DNA from: CAVWTN01 sp963757945
GTDB lineage: Bacteria > Vulcanimicrobiota > Vulcanimicrobiia > Vulcanimicrobiales > Vulcanimicrobiaceae
Length of the DNA stretch: 64,000 nt
Assembly (NCBI GenBank): GCA_963757945.1
Contig: CAVWTN010000002.1
Coordinates: 1,116,001-1,180,000 of the forward strand
Reading direction: 5' to 3'
Each line of letters opens with the position of its first letter. Position 1 is the first letter of the stretch. The translations under genes and the position numbers were made by a program. Of the stretch, positions 1 through 8,356 are shown one piece after another. Below the pieces are notes generated by a model. The model saw nothing but the letters and a program-made list of their open reading frames with translations, made no database searches and was not told where the DNA came from.

Positions 1-2
1 TC

Positions 3-338
3 GGCAAGCCCGTGGGCAACGACCTGCGCGAGCACAAGATGACGCTCCCCCTCATTTTCGCGCTGGAGGGCGGCGGACCAAACTTTCGGACCGGGGTCGC
101 GCGTTTCTATGCTGAGGAGACGCCCGGACCGCAGTCATCGGAACGGATCCGGGAGCTCCTAGCCGGGATCGTCGCAGGCGGCGGCGTCGAACGGACCCGC
201 GAGGCGATTGCCACCTACGTCGAGCGAGCCAAGATGTCGCTCGCTCCCCTCGGCAATGCCGCCGCCCGGGCCGAACTCGCCGATCTGGCCGATGCCCTGG
301 TTCAAAGCACCCACGCACCGAAAGAGAACGAAGCCTGA
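3..338 (+). CDS. Polyprenyl diphosphate synthase, C-terminal part (5' end outside window)
   Basis: The reading frame is open from the window edge and begins inside the motif GKPVGNDLREHKMTLPLI. This matches the segment after the second Asp-rich motif in trans-polyprenyl (hepta-/octaprenyl) diphosphate synthases. These enzymes extend allylic diphosphates with isopentenyl diphosphate to make quinone side chains. About 111 residues remain and the catalytic DDxxD motifs lie upstream of the window. The internal GTG at 12 falls inside the conserved motif, so it is not the real start. The gene is followed after 43 bases by tatA on the same strand, close to respiratory genes, which suits quinone supply. 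The family call is firm; chain length and exact product cannot be judged. Confidence 0.85.
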   Translation, partial: GKPVGNDLREHKMTLPLIFALEGGGPNFRTGVARFYAEETPGPQSSERIRELLAGIVAGGGVERTREAIATYVERAKMSLAPLGNAAARAELADLADALVQSTHAPKENEA

Positions 339-381
339 CGGGGAAGGCTCCACATCCCCGATCGAAGGAGCCTGAAAAGCT

Positions 382-618
382 ATGTTTGGGAATCCGGTTG
401 AGATCGCCGTCATCGTTGGAGCCGCCGTGCTCCTCTTCGGCGGCAGCAAGATACGCGACGTTGCCCGCGGCCTCGGCGCCGCGCAAAAAGAGTTCAAGCT
501 CGGGCAAGCCGAGGCCGATCTCGCGGCCGAGAAGCTGAAGGCTGAAACGCGCGCGAAAGCGGAAGCCGCGGCGCAGCAATCCGCCCAAGAGACCGTCGCG
601 ACGAAGCCCGGCGCGTAG
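382..618 (+). CDS. tatA: Twin-arginine translocase subunit TatA
   Basis: This 78-residue protein has the TatA/E layout. A short periplasmic start (MFGNP) leads into a single membrane helix (about residues 6-20) ending in the FGGSK hinge. An amphipathic helix with the GLGAAQKEFK motif follows, then a charged, Ala-rich tail. TatA oligomers form the export pathway for folded proteins with RR signal peptides. An AAGGAG ribosome site lies about 11 bases before the ATG. tatC follows 12 bases later, so the two are almost certainly co-transcribed. A likely client is the Rieske protein at 7676-8329, which carries a TRRQFM motif. Confidence 0.93.
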   Translation: MFGNPVEIAVIVGAAVLLFGGSKIRDVARGLGAAQKEFKLGQAEADLAAEKLKAETRAKAEAAAQQSAQETVATKPGA

Positions 619-630
619 CGGCCGCACAGG

Positions 631-1410
631 GTGCTCGCGGAGGAACTGCGGACGGCGACGCGTGAGCCGCACGCGCCGGACTGGGATCAGAAGGAGATGC
701 CGTTCACGGAGCACCTGCGGGAGCTCCGTTCGCGGCTGCTCGTCTCGCTCTCGACGGTCGGCGTGCTGGCCGTCGCGATGTTCTGGCCCTCGCAGTTCAT
801 CATCAACTGGATCCGCCGGGAATATCTCCCGGGCATCGAGTTGAACGCGTTCTCACCGACGGACGGCATTTTCGTCGAGTTCAAGTTCGCGCTCTATGCC
901 GCGATCGTGCTCGGCCTGCCGGTCCTGCTCTATCAGACCTGGATGTTCATCGTGCCGGCGTTCCATCCGCGCACGCGACGGATCGTGTACGCCTACACCG
1001 CGCCCTCGCTGTTCCTCGCGCTCGCCGGGATCGCGTTCTGCCATTTCTTCATCATCAAGCGCGTGCTGGCCGCGACGCTCGCGATCACGAACGAGGTCGC
1101 AAAGGCCACGTTCGGGCTCGAGCCCACGCTGAATTTGATCCTGCTGATGTTCCTGGCGTTCGCGCTCGTCTTCCAGACGCCGATGGTGCTGGTCGCGCTG
1201 GCCCGGATCGGCCTCGTGAACGCGGCGATGCTGCGCCGGTACCGCCGCTACGCGGCGATGGCGATGCTGCTGCTCGGCGGACTCGCGGCCCCCGACGCAT
1301 CGCCCGTGACGATGCTCCTGCTCGCCGTGCCGATGTACGTGCTCTATGAGGTCAGCATCTGGCTGATCGTCATGCTTGAACGCGGCTGGCAACGCGGCGG
1401 GAGCCCCTGA
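631..1410 (+). CDS. tatC: Sec-independent protein translocase TatC
   Basis: This polytopic membrane protein of up to 259 residues carries the TatC signature MPFTEHLRELRSRL at its N-terminus. Six hydrophobic segments follow, with the conserved FQTPMVLVALARIG and APDASPVTMLLLAVPMYVLYE regions near the end. TatC is the receptor for twin-arginine signal peptides. The GTG at 631 is used as start. An in-frame ATG at 697 begins directly at the conserved motif, but its only ribosome-site-like sequence (AAGGAG) abuts it without spacing, so the upstream GTG is preferred. The stop overlaps the start of resB by one base (TGATG), indicating translational coupling. Confidence 0.92.
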   Translation: MLAEELRTATREPHAPDWDQKEMPFTEHLRELRSRLLVSLSTVGVLAVAMFWPSQFIINWIRREYLPGIELNAFSPTDGIFVEFKFALYAAIVLGLPVLLYQTWMFIVPAFHPRTRRIVYAYTAPSLFLALAGIAFCHFFIIKRVLAATLAITNEVAKATFGLEPTLNLILLMFLAFALVFQTPMVLVALARIGLVNAAMLRRYRRYAAMAMLLLGGLAAPDASPVTMLLLAVPMYVLYEVSIWLIVMLERGWQRGGSP

Positions 1411-2834
1411 TGGCCGATTCCACCGCGCCCCGCCCCGCGGCTGCACCCGCCGGTAATCCGCTCGCCGGCGCCTGGCGCGAGTTTCTGCTGCTCTTCTCGA
1501 ACATCGGCTTCGCCGTTTCGCTCTTCGCGATCTGGGGCCTGATGACGCTGATCGGCGTCATCGTCGATCAGGGCAAAGACGCGAGCATCTACTTCCAATC
1601 CTACCCCGCGCCGATCGCGCGCGCCGTGTTGCGGCTCGATCTCGACAACATCTACCACTCGACCGGCTACGTCACGATCATCGGCTTGATCCTCGTATCG
1701 CTGACGGTCGCGACGTTCTACCGCGTGATCCCCGCACGCATGCCGGCGTTGCGGCCCGTGAAGATCGAAGCGATCCCCTTGAACGCGCGCGTTCGCGTGC
1801 GCGGGAACGGCCCGGAGATCTCGGAGCGCGTCGAAGCGTTCTTTGCCGAGCGCGGCTGGACGGTTCGCAAGCGCGAATTCGGCGGCGCGGAGTGGGTCTT
1901 CGCCGACAGGCACGATTGGGCGCGCCGCGGCGTGCTGATCGCGCACATCGGGTTCGTCGTGATCGCGGCCGGGACGACGATCTACTGGGCGCGCGGATTT
2001 TCCGGCACCACGACGATTCTCTCCGGCGCAACGCAGCGCATCCCGCAGGCCGATGCGACGATCAAGGTGCGCGCGTTCAACTACGACATCAAGCCGATGC
2101 AAACCAAGAGCGGCATCGTCTATCAGCCGCTCGACTACGTTTCTTATCTGACCGTCACCGACCGCAACGGCAAGACCTCCGATCAGACGCTGCGCGTAAA
2201 CCATCCGATCGACATCAACGGCACGCTGTTCTATCAGTCCTCATACGGCTACGCGATCGAGGTCGCGGCGACGAAGGACGGCGTCCCGCTGCCGGGGCTC
2301 CCGCTCGATCCGATCAAGGAGGGCACGGCCTTCCAGCTCGGCCAGAGCAGCCGCGCGGTCCAGTACGCGCAATTCGTCGGGACGATCGACCGGCTCACGA
2401 ACAGCGTCGGGCGCGATCCCCGGCCGAACGACCCCGGCGTCGTGCTGAGCGTCTATGACGGGGATCAGCTCGCCGGCAAAGTGCTCGTGCCGATCGGCTC
2501 GAGCGTCGACCTCGGCGGCGGCTACCGGCTCGGCGTCATGCGCTATACGGTCTATACGGGCTTGCAGTATCGCTACGATCCGGGCATTCCGCTGGTCGGC
2601 ATCGGAGCGTTCATCTTGCTGCTCGGGCTCTGCATTTCGTTCTATTTCCTGCCCGCCCGGCTCTACGTCCGCGTCGAGAAGGCGAGCGAGGGCTCCGACG
2701 GGGTCTGGGACGTCGGCATGGCCGCGACGACCGTCAAGGGCTACGACATCTTCGAGGAGCGGTTCGGGGAGCTCGCCCGCGCGCTCTCTCGTGACTTTGG
2801 TCAACGCGAGCCCGCTCTCGCTCGGGCACACTAG
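1410..2834 (+). CDS. resB: Cytochrome c biogenesis protein ResB (System II)
   Basis: This is a 474-residue ResB/Ccs1 family protein. It has membrane helices near residues 25-50, 85-105 and 170-195, a long soluble extracytoplasmic domain containing YQPLDYVSYLTV and NHPIDINGTLFYQSSYGYA, and a last helix near 395-415 (GIGAFILLLGLCISFYFLPARLYVR). ResB works with CcsA to move haem outward and attach it to CxxCH motifs of apocytochromes. It starts one base inside the tatC stop and is followed after 23 bases by ccsA/B. A c-type haem domain is present in the cytochrome b fusion at 8357-9868, a plausible local client. Confidence 0.9.
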   Translation: MADSTAPRPAAAPAGNPLAGAWREFLLLFSNIGFAVSLFAIWGLMTLIGVIVDQGKDASIYFQSYPAPIARAVLRLDLDNIYHSTGYVTIIGLILVSLTVATFYRVIPARMPALRPVKIEAIPLNARVRVRGNGPEISERVEAFFAERGWTVRKREFGGAEWVFADRHDWARRGVLIAHIGFVVIAAGTTIYWARGFSGTTTILSGATQRIPQADATIKVRAFNYDIKPMQTKSGIVYQPLDYVSYLTVTDRNGKTSDQTLRVNHPIDINGTLFYQSSYGYAIEVAATKDGVPLPGLPLDPIKEGTAFQLGQSSRAVQYAQFVGTIDRLTNSVGRDPRPNDPGVVLSVYDGDQLAGKVLVPIGSSVDLGGGYRLGVMRYTVYTGLQYRYDPGIPLVGIGAFILLLGLCISFYFLPARLYVRVEKASEGSDGVWDVGMAATTVKGYDIFEERFGELARALSRDFGQREPALARAH

Positions 2835-2857
2835 GGGCATTCGGAGGCGCCAAGAGC

Positions 2858-3853
2858 ATGAATTTGGACCAGACCCTGATCGCCATCGCGATCGCGTCCT
2901 ACATCATGGGGACGCTCGCCCTTTCGACCTACTTTCTGGCCCGCACGCCGCTCGCCAAGCAGATCGGCGTTCCGTTCGCGTTTCTGGGCTGCGGGGTGCA
3001 GCTCGTCGAGCTGGCGGTCCGCTATCAGACGACGCACATCTGGCCGCTGACGAATCTCTACGGCTCACTGTCGCTCTTCGCGGCGCTCAGCGTGCTGATC
3101 TTCCTGATCTTCTCGCTGAAGTACGACCTGTGGTTCATCGGCGGCTTCGTCCAGGCGATCGCCGCGATCTTTCTGGCCTACGCCCTGACCTGGAACGAAG
3201 GCTATCTGCCCGCGGTCCCCGCGCTTCAATCGTATTGGATCAAGATCCACGTACCGCTCGTGATCGGCGCGTACGCGGCCTTCATGCTCTCGTTCGTCAC
3301 CTCGTCGATGTACCTGGTCCGCTATTACCTTGAGCGCTCGCTGGAAGGGCGCAAGGGCGTCGTACGCATGAATCCTGCGGTCGCCGGCGGTCCCGGGAAC
3401 CTCAAGGGCGTCTCGATGCAGACCGCCTCGCCTGAACTCGGCCTGGGCGACCTGCGCACGTCCTCCGTCATCCGGGAAGGCGCGAACGTCGCCGCGGCGG
3501 CGGAGGCGGGCGATCCGCTCGCGCGCTGGCTGCAGACCCTGCCCGCGCTCTCGAAGCTCGACGTCCTGACCTACCGCGTCGTCGCCGTCGCGCTGCCGCT
3601 CCTGACGGTCGGGATCATCACCGGCGCCTGGTGGGCCAAGGAAGCCTGGGGCGCCTACTGGCAGTGGGACCCGAAAGAGACGGCCTCGCTGTTCTGTTGG
3701 ATCTGGTACGCGGCCTACATGCATCTGCACACGCGTAATCAGTGGCGCGGCCTGCGCTGCGCCTGGCTCGGCGCGATCGGCTTCGCGGCCGTGCTCTTCT
3801 GCTACCTCGGCGTGAACATCTGGGTCAGCGGACTGCACAGCTACAAGATGTGA
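2858..3853 (+). CDS. ccsB: Cytochrome c biogenesis protein CcsA/CcsB (haem handling, System II)
   Basis: This 331-residue polytopic protein contains the Trp-rich WWD motif of haem-handling proteins in the region WGAYWQWDPKETASLFCWIW (about residues 265-285), followed by conserved His residues in MHLHTRNQ. It is the partner of ResB and presents haem for thioether ligation on the outer face of the membrane. A GGAGG ribosome site lies 10 bases before the ATG. A soluble stretch of about 70 residues (roughly 160-230) interrupts the membrane part. The stop overlaps the GTG start of the next transporter gene by 4 bases. Confidence 0.92.
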   Translation: MNLDQTLIAIAIASYIMGTLALSTYFLARTPLAKQIGVPFAFLGCGVQLVELAVRYQTTHIWPLTNLYGSLSLFAALSVLIFLIFSLKYDLWFIGGFVQAIAAIFLAYALTWNEGYLPAVPALQSYWIKIHVPLVIGAYAAFMLSFVTSSMYLVRYYLERSLEGRKGVVRMNPAVAGGPGNLKGVSMQTASPELGLGDLRTSSVIREGANVAAAAEAGDPLARWLQTLPALSKLDVLTYRVVAVALPLLTVGIITGAWWAKEAWGAYWQWDPKETASLFCWIWYAAYMHLHTRNQWRGLRCAWLGAIGFAAVLFCYLGVNIWVSGLHSYKM

Positions 3854-5067
3854 CCGCGCGCCGGCCGTCGTTCGTGCGGGCGCGCTTCGCCGCGTATCTG
3901 CTGGCCGCCGCGCTCGCCGATAGCGGCTACTGGATCTACAGCATCGCGACGGGCTGGCTCGTCGAGAATGCGACCCACTCGCAGTTGTGGCTCGGGATGG
4001 TGAACGGCGCCGGAACGCTCCCGTTCTTGCTCTTTTCGCTGGCGGGCGGCACGCTCGCCGACCGTTTCGAGCGGCGCAAGACGATCGCCGGGGGAAATAT
4101 TGGCCTGGGGATCGTGGCCGCCGCGCTCGCGCTCCTCGTGGCGCTCGGGACGCTCCCGATCTGGCTGCTCGCCGGGCTCGCGTTCTGCATCGGGACGATC
4201 AACGCGCTCGAGCACCCGGTCGATCGCGCCTGGCTCTACGAGCTGATCGAGGGGAAAGCGCTGGGCCGCTCGATCTCGCTCTCCTCGCTCGAATGGGCCG
4301 TCGCGCGCACGTTCGGCCCCGCGCTCGGCGGGCTCGCGATCGCCGCGCTCGGCATCACGGCGGCCTATGCGGTCTACGCGCTCTCCGTGATCCCGATGAT
4401 CGTGCTCGCGCTTTCGGTACGAACGGGCCCGCCCGCTGCGCCCGCCGCACCGCGCGCGGATGAGGACGCGGCAGGAAACGGGGTAGCGCGGACGCCCGCC
4501 GAGCGGCTCCCGGGCGCGATCCTGCCGTTCTCGATCCTGATCGCGAGCTTCACGGTCTCCGTCACGCCGTACATCGCGCTCCTGCCGGACGTCGCGGCCC
4601 GCAATTTCGGCTTGGATGCGCGCGGCTTCGGGCTGTTCGCCGCCTGCGGCGGAGCCGGCGCGATCCTGGGCGGGATCGGGCTCAGCGCGCTCGGCGAAGT
4701 TCGTTCGAAAGGGCGCGTCGTCGCGCTCACGGCATTCGGGGGGGCCGCGCTCCTGATGGCGTTCGCCTCGGCGCACGACGTGCGGCTCGCAGCGGTGCTC
4801 CTGGTGGCGATGGGCGCGGTCGACACCGCGATGTACGCGCTCGCGAACACGTACGTGCAGCAACTCGCCACCGACCGGCTCCGCGGCCGCGCGAACGCCG
4901 TCTTCTCGCTCGCGTTCATCGGCGGCGCGCCGATCGGCAGCCTCGCGCTCGGCGCGCTCGCGCAGCGCGCCGGGAACGGCACCGCGCTGCTGCTCGGCGG
5001 GGCCTTCGCGGCGCTCGCGAGCATCGTCTTCTGGGTCGCGGCGCCCGCGGCGCGCGACGCCGCTTGA
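3850..5067 (+). CDS. MFS transporter
   Basis: This 405-residue major facilitator protein has about 12 hydrophobic segments. It has the loop 2-3 motif GGTLADRFERRKT and a central Ala/Pro-rich cytoplasmic loop near residues 190-215. It resembles the EntS-like branch (MFS_3) of drug and siderophore exporters, but substrate cannot be assigned. The start is the GTG at 3850, giving a 4-base GTGA overlap with the ccsB stop; longer upstream extensions would overlap CcsB deeply. Coupling to ccsB suggests a possible role in haem or cytochrome biogenesis traffic, which is inference only. Confidence 0.85.
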   Translation: MTARRPSFVRARFAAYLLAAALADSGYWIYSIATGWLVENATHSQLWLGMVNGAGTLPFLLFSLAGGTLADRFERRKTIAGGNIGLGIVAAALALLVALGTLPIWLLAGLAFCIGTINALEHPVDRAWLYELIEGKALGRSISLSSLEWAVARTFGPALGGLAIAALGITAAYAVYALSVIPMIVLALSVRTGPPAAPAAPRADEDAAGNGVARTPAERLPGAILPFSILIASFTVSVTPYIALLPDVAARNFGLDARGFGLFAACGGAGAILGGIGLSALGEVRSKGRVVALTAFGGAALLMAFASAHDVRLAAVLLVAMGAVDTAMYALANTYVQQLATDRLRGRANAVFSLAFIGGAPIGSLALGALAQRAGNGTALLLGGAFAALASIVFWVAAPAARDAA

Positions 5068-5130
5068 GGCTCTGCAACGGAGCCCGGTACTTAGGTGTTC
5101 CTCACTTCAACACACTTCGCACTTCGACGG

Positions 5131-5159
5131 CCCTTCAAAACGGGTTCAGGGTGACGGGA
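5131..5159. repeat. Dispersed intergenic palindromic repeat, copy A (degenerate)
   Basis: The gap between the MFS gene and selO contains CCCTTC followed 9 bases later by TTCAGGGTGAC. The same sequence family recurs between genes at 10448-10474, 19332-19356 and 38955-39010, always around CTCAGGGTGAC / GTCACCCTGAG and TCGAAGG. It ends just before the selO start. Confidence 0.55.
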
Positions 5160-5161
5160 CG

Positions 5162-6658
5162 ATGCTGACGACGGCCGGGAAGCTGCGGGCCCTGGCGGAT
5201 CTCACGGTTCACGAGGGGGCGCTCGCGAGGCTCGGTGAGGCGTTCGCGGAGAGGCGGCTGCCGACGCCGCTGCCCGATCCGTATCTGGTCGCGTTCAATC
5301 CGGATGCGGCGGCGCTCGTCGAACTCGACCCGGCCGAGGCGGCGACGCCTCTGTTCACGCTGCTCGCAGCGGGGAACGCGATCTTCGGCGGACGTTCTCC
5401 GAGCGCGGCGATCTACGCGGGCCATCAGTTCGGCATCTTCGTCGCGCAACTCGGCGACGGCCGCGCGCTCTCGCTCGGCGAAATCGAAACGTCGACCGGC
5501 GAGCGTTGGGAATGGCAGCTCAAGGGCGCGGGCATGACGGCGTTCTCGCGCTTCGCCGACGGGCGCGCCGTGCTGCGCTCGACGGTTCGCGAGTACCTCT
5601 GCAGCGAGGCGATGCACCATCTGGGGATCCCGACGACGCGTGCGCTGGCGATCGCCGGCAGCAAGCTCCCCGTCTTTCGCGAACAGCCCGAGACCGCGGC
5701 CGTGCTCACGCGCCTGGCCCCGTCCTTCGTGCGCTTCGGCTCGTTCGAGCTGTTCCACTCACGCGGTCAATACGAGCGCGTGAAGGAGCTCGCGGATCAC
5801 ACGATCGCGCGCTTCTACCCAACGCTCGCGGAGCTGGCGGAGCCCGGGCGATACGCGCGCTTCCTGCGCGCAGCCGTCGAGCGAACGGCGGAGCTCTTCG
5901 CGGCCTGGCAGGCCGCGGGCTTCGCGCACGGCGTGCTCAACACCGACAACATGTCGATCCTCGGCCTCACGCTCGATTACGGGCCGTTCGGCTTCATGGA
6001 GGCGTACGAGCCGGGCCTGATCTGCAATCACAGCGACGAGGGCGGGCGCTACGCCTTCGACCGGCAGCCCGGCGTCGGGTTGTGGAATTGCCGCGTGCTG
6101 GCGATCGCCCTCTCCTCGCTCGTCGAACCGGCGAGCGCCCGCGCGGCGCTCGAGGCGTACGAGCGCGCCTACCGGGAGCGCTTCCTCGCGCTGATGACCG
6201 CGAAACTCGGGCTCGCGAGCATAGAGGACGGCGACGCGGAGCTCGTCTCCGGTTTCTTGGGCGTCCTCGCGTCCGCGCAGGCCGACTACACGCTCTCGTT
6301 CCGGCGGCTCGGCGAGATCGGCCGCGCCCCCTGGGCGGCCGACCGCGACGTCGCGGAGCACTTCGGCGCGCACGAAGCCTGGCGGACCTGGCTCGAGCGT
6401 TATCGCGCGCGCCTCCTACGTGAATCGCGCGACGATGCGGTGCGGCGGGCCGCGATGGCGCGCGTCAATCCGAAATACGTGCTGCGCAACTACCTCGCGC
6501 AAACGGCGATCGAGGCGGCCGAGCGCGGCGACTACGGCGAGATCGCCCGCTTGCACGCCGTGTTGCGCGCACCGTTCGACGACCAGCCGGAGAACGAGCC
6601 GTACGCGCGGCCCGCCCCCGACTGGGCAAAGGACCTCAGCGTCAGCTGCTCGTCCTAG
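5162..6658 (+). CDS. selO: Protein adenylyltransferase SelO (YdiU family pseudokinase)
   Basis: This 498-residue SelO protein transfers AMP from ATP to Ser/Thr/Tyr of target proteins and is linked to redox stress in the family. Visible motifs are YAGHQFGIFVAQLGDGRA, WQLKGAGMTAFSRFADGRA, VLRSTVREYLCSEAMHHLGI, GVLNTDNMSILGLTLDYGPF and the late NPKYVLRNYLAQ. The protein ends in VSCSS; this is the usual bacterial ending, where animal SelO has selenocysteine in place of the Cys. The ATG at 5162 has no clear ribosome site and follows a repeat, so the start is moderately sure. The last 17 bases overlap the convergent gene at 6642-7295. Confidence 0.93.
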   Translation: MLTTAGKLRALADLTVHEGALARLGEAFAERRLPTPLPDPYLVAFNPDAAALVELDPAEAATPLFTLLAAGNAIFGGRSPSAAIYAGHQFGIFVAQLGDGRALSLGEIETSTGERWEWQLKGAGMTAFSRFADGRAVLRSTVREYLCSEAMHHLGIPTTRALAIAGSKLPVFREQPETAAVLTRLAPSFVRFGSFELFHSRGQYERVKELADHTIARFYPTLAELAEPGRYARFLRAAVERTAELFAAWQAAGFAHGVLNTDNMSILGLTLDYGPFGFMEAYEPGLICNHSDEGGRYAFDRQPGVGLWNCRVLAIALSSLVEPASARAALEAYERAYRERFLALMTAKLGLASIEDGDAELVSGFLGVLASAQADYTLSFRRLGEIGRAPWAADRDVAEHFGAHEAWRTWLERYRARLLRESRDDAVRRAAMARVNPKYVLRNYLAQTAIEAAERGDYGEIARLHAVLRAPFDDQPENEPYARPAPDWAKDLSVSCSS

Positions 6659-7295
6659 GCAGCACGTGCGCCGCCGACCCGTCGATCACGTCGACCGTTG
6701 AAGCGATCCCCCATTGCGCCCGCGCGGCGACCGTGCCGAGCGCCACGGAAACGGCGTGCCCGTCGATCACCTCGACGCTCCCGCCGCGTTGCGGCGCCGA
6801 CCCGTCGATGACGGCGACGGGGCTCCCCGCAGAGGGATCCGGCACGGGGGCACGCGCGAGATCGATGACGGCGACATCCGGGTTCCCCTCGAGCTGCGGC
6901 GTGGGGGCGCTCGCGCCGTCGGTCACGCGGGAGTCGGGCTGCGTGACGAGAGCCGGCGCGGTCCGGCCGTCGATCTGTTCGACCTGCGCCGGCGCGGGTG
7001 CCGGCTCGGCCGGCGCCTCGCGCAGTTCGCCGCCCCCTTCAAGGATCACGGGCTGCGGCTGCACGGGCAGTTCCGCCGCACCGGGCGCATCGCCGGCCGC
7101 CGGGCCGGAGGGCGCCGCCGGGCCCGCACTGCCCGCGAGCGGCTCGAGCGCGGCCGGCGCGGCGGCATGCGCTCGAACCAGCGTTGCGGCTTCGACGATC
7201 CCGCCCAAGGCGAAAGCGAGGAGCGAGAGGGCGAATGTGACGCCCGCGAATTGGGCAGTCGAAAGGGAGTCGATTCCGCGAGGATGTCGCTGCAT
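6642..7295 (-). CDS. Single-pass membrane protein with VIDG repeats, function unknown
   Basis: I do not recognise this 217-residue protein. An N-terminal hydrophobic helix (about residues 17-41) is followed by an Ala/Pro-rich stretch (about 45-105). A C-terminal half then holds five copies of a V-x-x-IDG-like motif: VEQIDG (105), VAVIDL (141), VAVIDG (160), VEVIDG (174) and VDVIDG (201). The start is set at 7295 because the sequence GGAGGT lies about 4 bases upstream of that ATG; a longer frame to 7421 lacks such a site. It probably has a short cytoplasmic start and a secreted repeat region. It overlaps the end of selO by 17 bases in convergent orientation. Confidence 0.7.
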   Translation of the reverse strand: MQRHPRGIDSLSTAQFAGVTFALSLLAFALGGIVEAATLVRAHAAAPAALEPLAGSAGPAAPSGPAAGDAPGAAELPVQPQPVILEGGGELREAPAEPAPAPAQVEQIDGRTAPALVTQPDSRVTDGASAPTPQLEGNPDVAVIDLARAPVPDPSAGSPVAVIDGSAPQRGGSVEVIDGHAVSVALGTVAARAQWGIASTVDVIDGSAAHVLPRTSS

Positions 7296-7675
7296 GGCAC
7301 CTCCACGTGAAACGGATCGCCGCGCGCGGCGGTAATCGCCCGCTTCGCGAAACGAGGCGCAAATGCTGCATGATTCGCCCGGCGAGCCGATCAGGGGTCT
7401 CGGCGGGCCACGCGGCCGCATGAATCTGCGCGAATCTGCATTGCAGGCAGCAGGTCATCCGGCTCCATCAGGTGGAACGCAAAGGCGATTCGGGTCGTGC
7501 TTCCCAAAACGGCCCAATTCCCCCAGGTGGTTTGAGGGTGCAAGAGGTCTTTTGCACCCTGCTCGATGGTCGCGCGCTTCCCCTACGGGGGGCTGCCGCG
7601 CGTCCCTTACGGTCGGTCTAAATCATCGGATTCGTCATGGCGTCCAGCATAGAGGGGCGCGGAGGAACCAGACAC
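7296..7675. other. 380-base intergenic region with hairpin
   Basis: This lies between the divergent VIDG-repeat gene and the Rieske gene and should hold promoters for both, though I cannot pick out a convincing -35/-10 pair. It contains a hairpin with 9-bp arms, AGGGTGCAA (7535-7543) and TTGCACCCT (7552-7560). The C/G-rich tail around 7565-7620 ends in TTACGGTCGG, similar to CTCACGGTCGG at the edge of the palindromic element near 30985. I see no coding potential of note. Confidence 0.4.
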
Positions 7676-8329
7676 GTGTCACATGAGGCGCAAGCCTATA
7701 AGGATCCCGGAACGCCCGAAGAACAGACGCGGCGCCAGTTCATGGCCAATGCGACGCTCGGCGTCGGGGCGATCATCGGCCTCGTCGTCGCCGTCCCGAC
7801 GCTGGGTTCGCTGATCCCGGAATCGATGCTCAAAGCGTCGACCGGCGGGAGTTGGGCGCCGTTCTCGGCCGCCGATTTCAAGGCGCTCCAGGCGGCGACC
7901 GATCAGCCCGTCAAGATCAACATCAACTTCAAGGCGAAGGACGCGTACCTGCCGGAGAGCGACGTCAGCCACTTCGTGTGGGGCGTCAAGCTCAACGACG
8001 CGCAGCTCAAGACGTTCAAGGCGAAGCGCCCGGACATTTACGACGCGCCCGGCGGCAACGTGCCGTACGAGGTCGTCAACCTCAACTTCGTCATCTTCAG
8101 CTCGGTCTGTCCGCATCTGGCATGCCTGTACAGCTGGGTTCCGGACGCGAAGCGGTTCATTTGCCCGTGCCACGGCTCGCAGTTCGGCATCGAAGGCGAC
8201 TACCTGGCGGGTCCCGCGCCGCGCGGGCTCGATCCGCTTCCGCTGCGTGCCGCGAACGGCACGGCGGAGGTCACCTGGATCGACTACAAAGTGCAGCAGC
8301 CCTCGCGCCTCATCATCTCGTACACGTAG
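7676..8329 (+). CDS. Rieske iron-sulfur protein of a cytochrome bc/b6f-type complex
   Basis: The 217-residue protein has a twin-arginine motif TRRQFM at residues 18-23 followed by one membrane helix, the classic Tat-dependent Rieske signal anchor. The [2Fe-2S] ligands are visible as C145-P-H147 and C163-P-C165-H166, with C150 and C165 as the expected disulfide pair. It passes electrons from quinol to cytochrome c. The GTG at 7676 is chosen because GGAGGA lies 9 bases upstream; the in-frame ATG at 7637 has no ribosome site. The cytochrome b-c fusion follows after 27 bases. TatA and TatC are encoded earlier in this window. Confidence 0.93.
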   Translation: MSHEAQAYKDPGTPEEQTRRQFMANATLGVGAIIGLVVAVPTLGSLIPESMLKASTGGSWAPFSAADFKALQAATDQPVKININFKAKDAYLPESDVSHFVWGVKLNDAQLKTFKAKRPDIYDAPGGNVPYEVVNLNFVIFSSVCPHLACLYSWVPDAKRFICPCHGSQFGIEGDYLAGPAPRGLDPLPLRAANGTAEVTWIDYKVQQPSRLIISYT

Positions 8330-8356
8330 CGCCAAAAGGACACCGGAAGGAATAGC

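Noticed and set aside
6644..6658. Possible selenocysteine site in SelO
   Set aside because: The C-terminal motif has a normal TGC cysteine codon (VSCSS) and no in-frame TGA precedes the stop.
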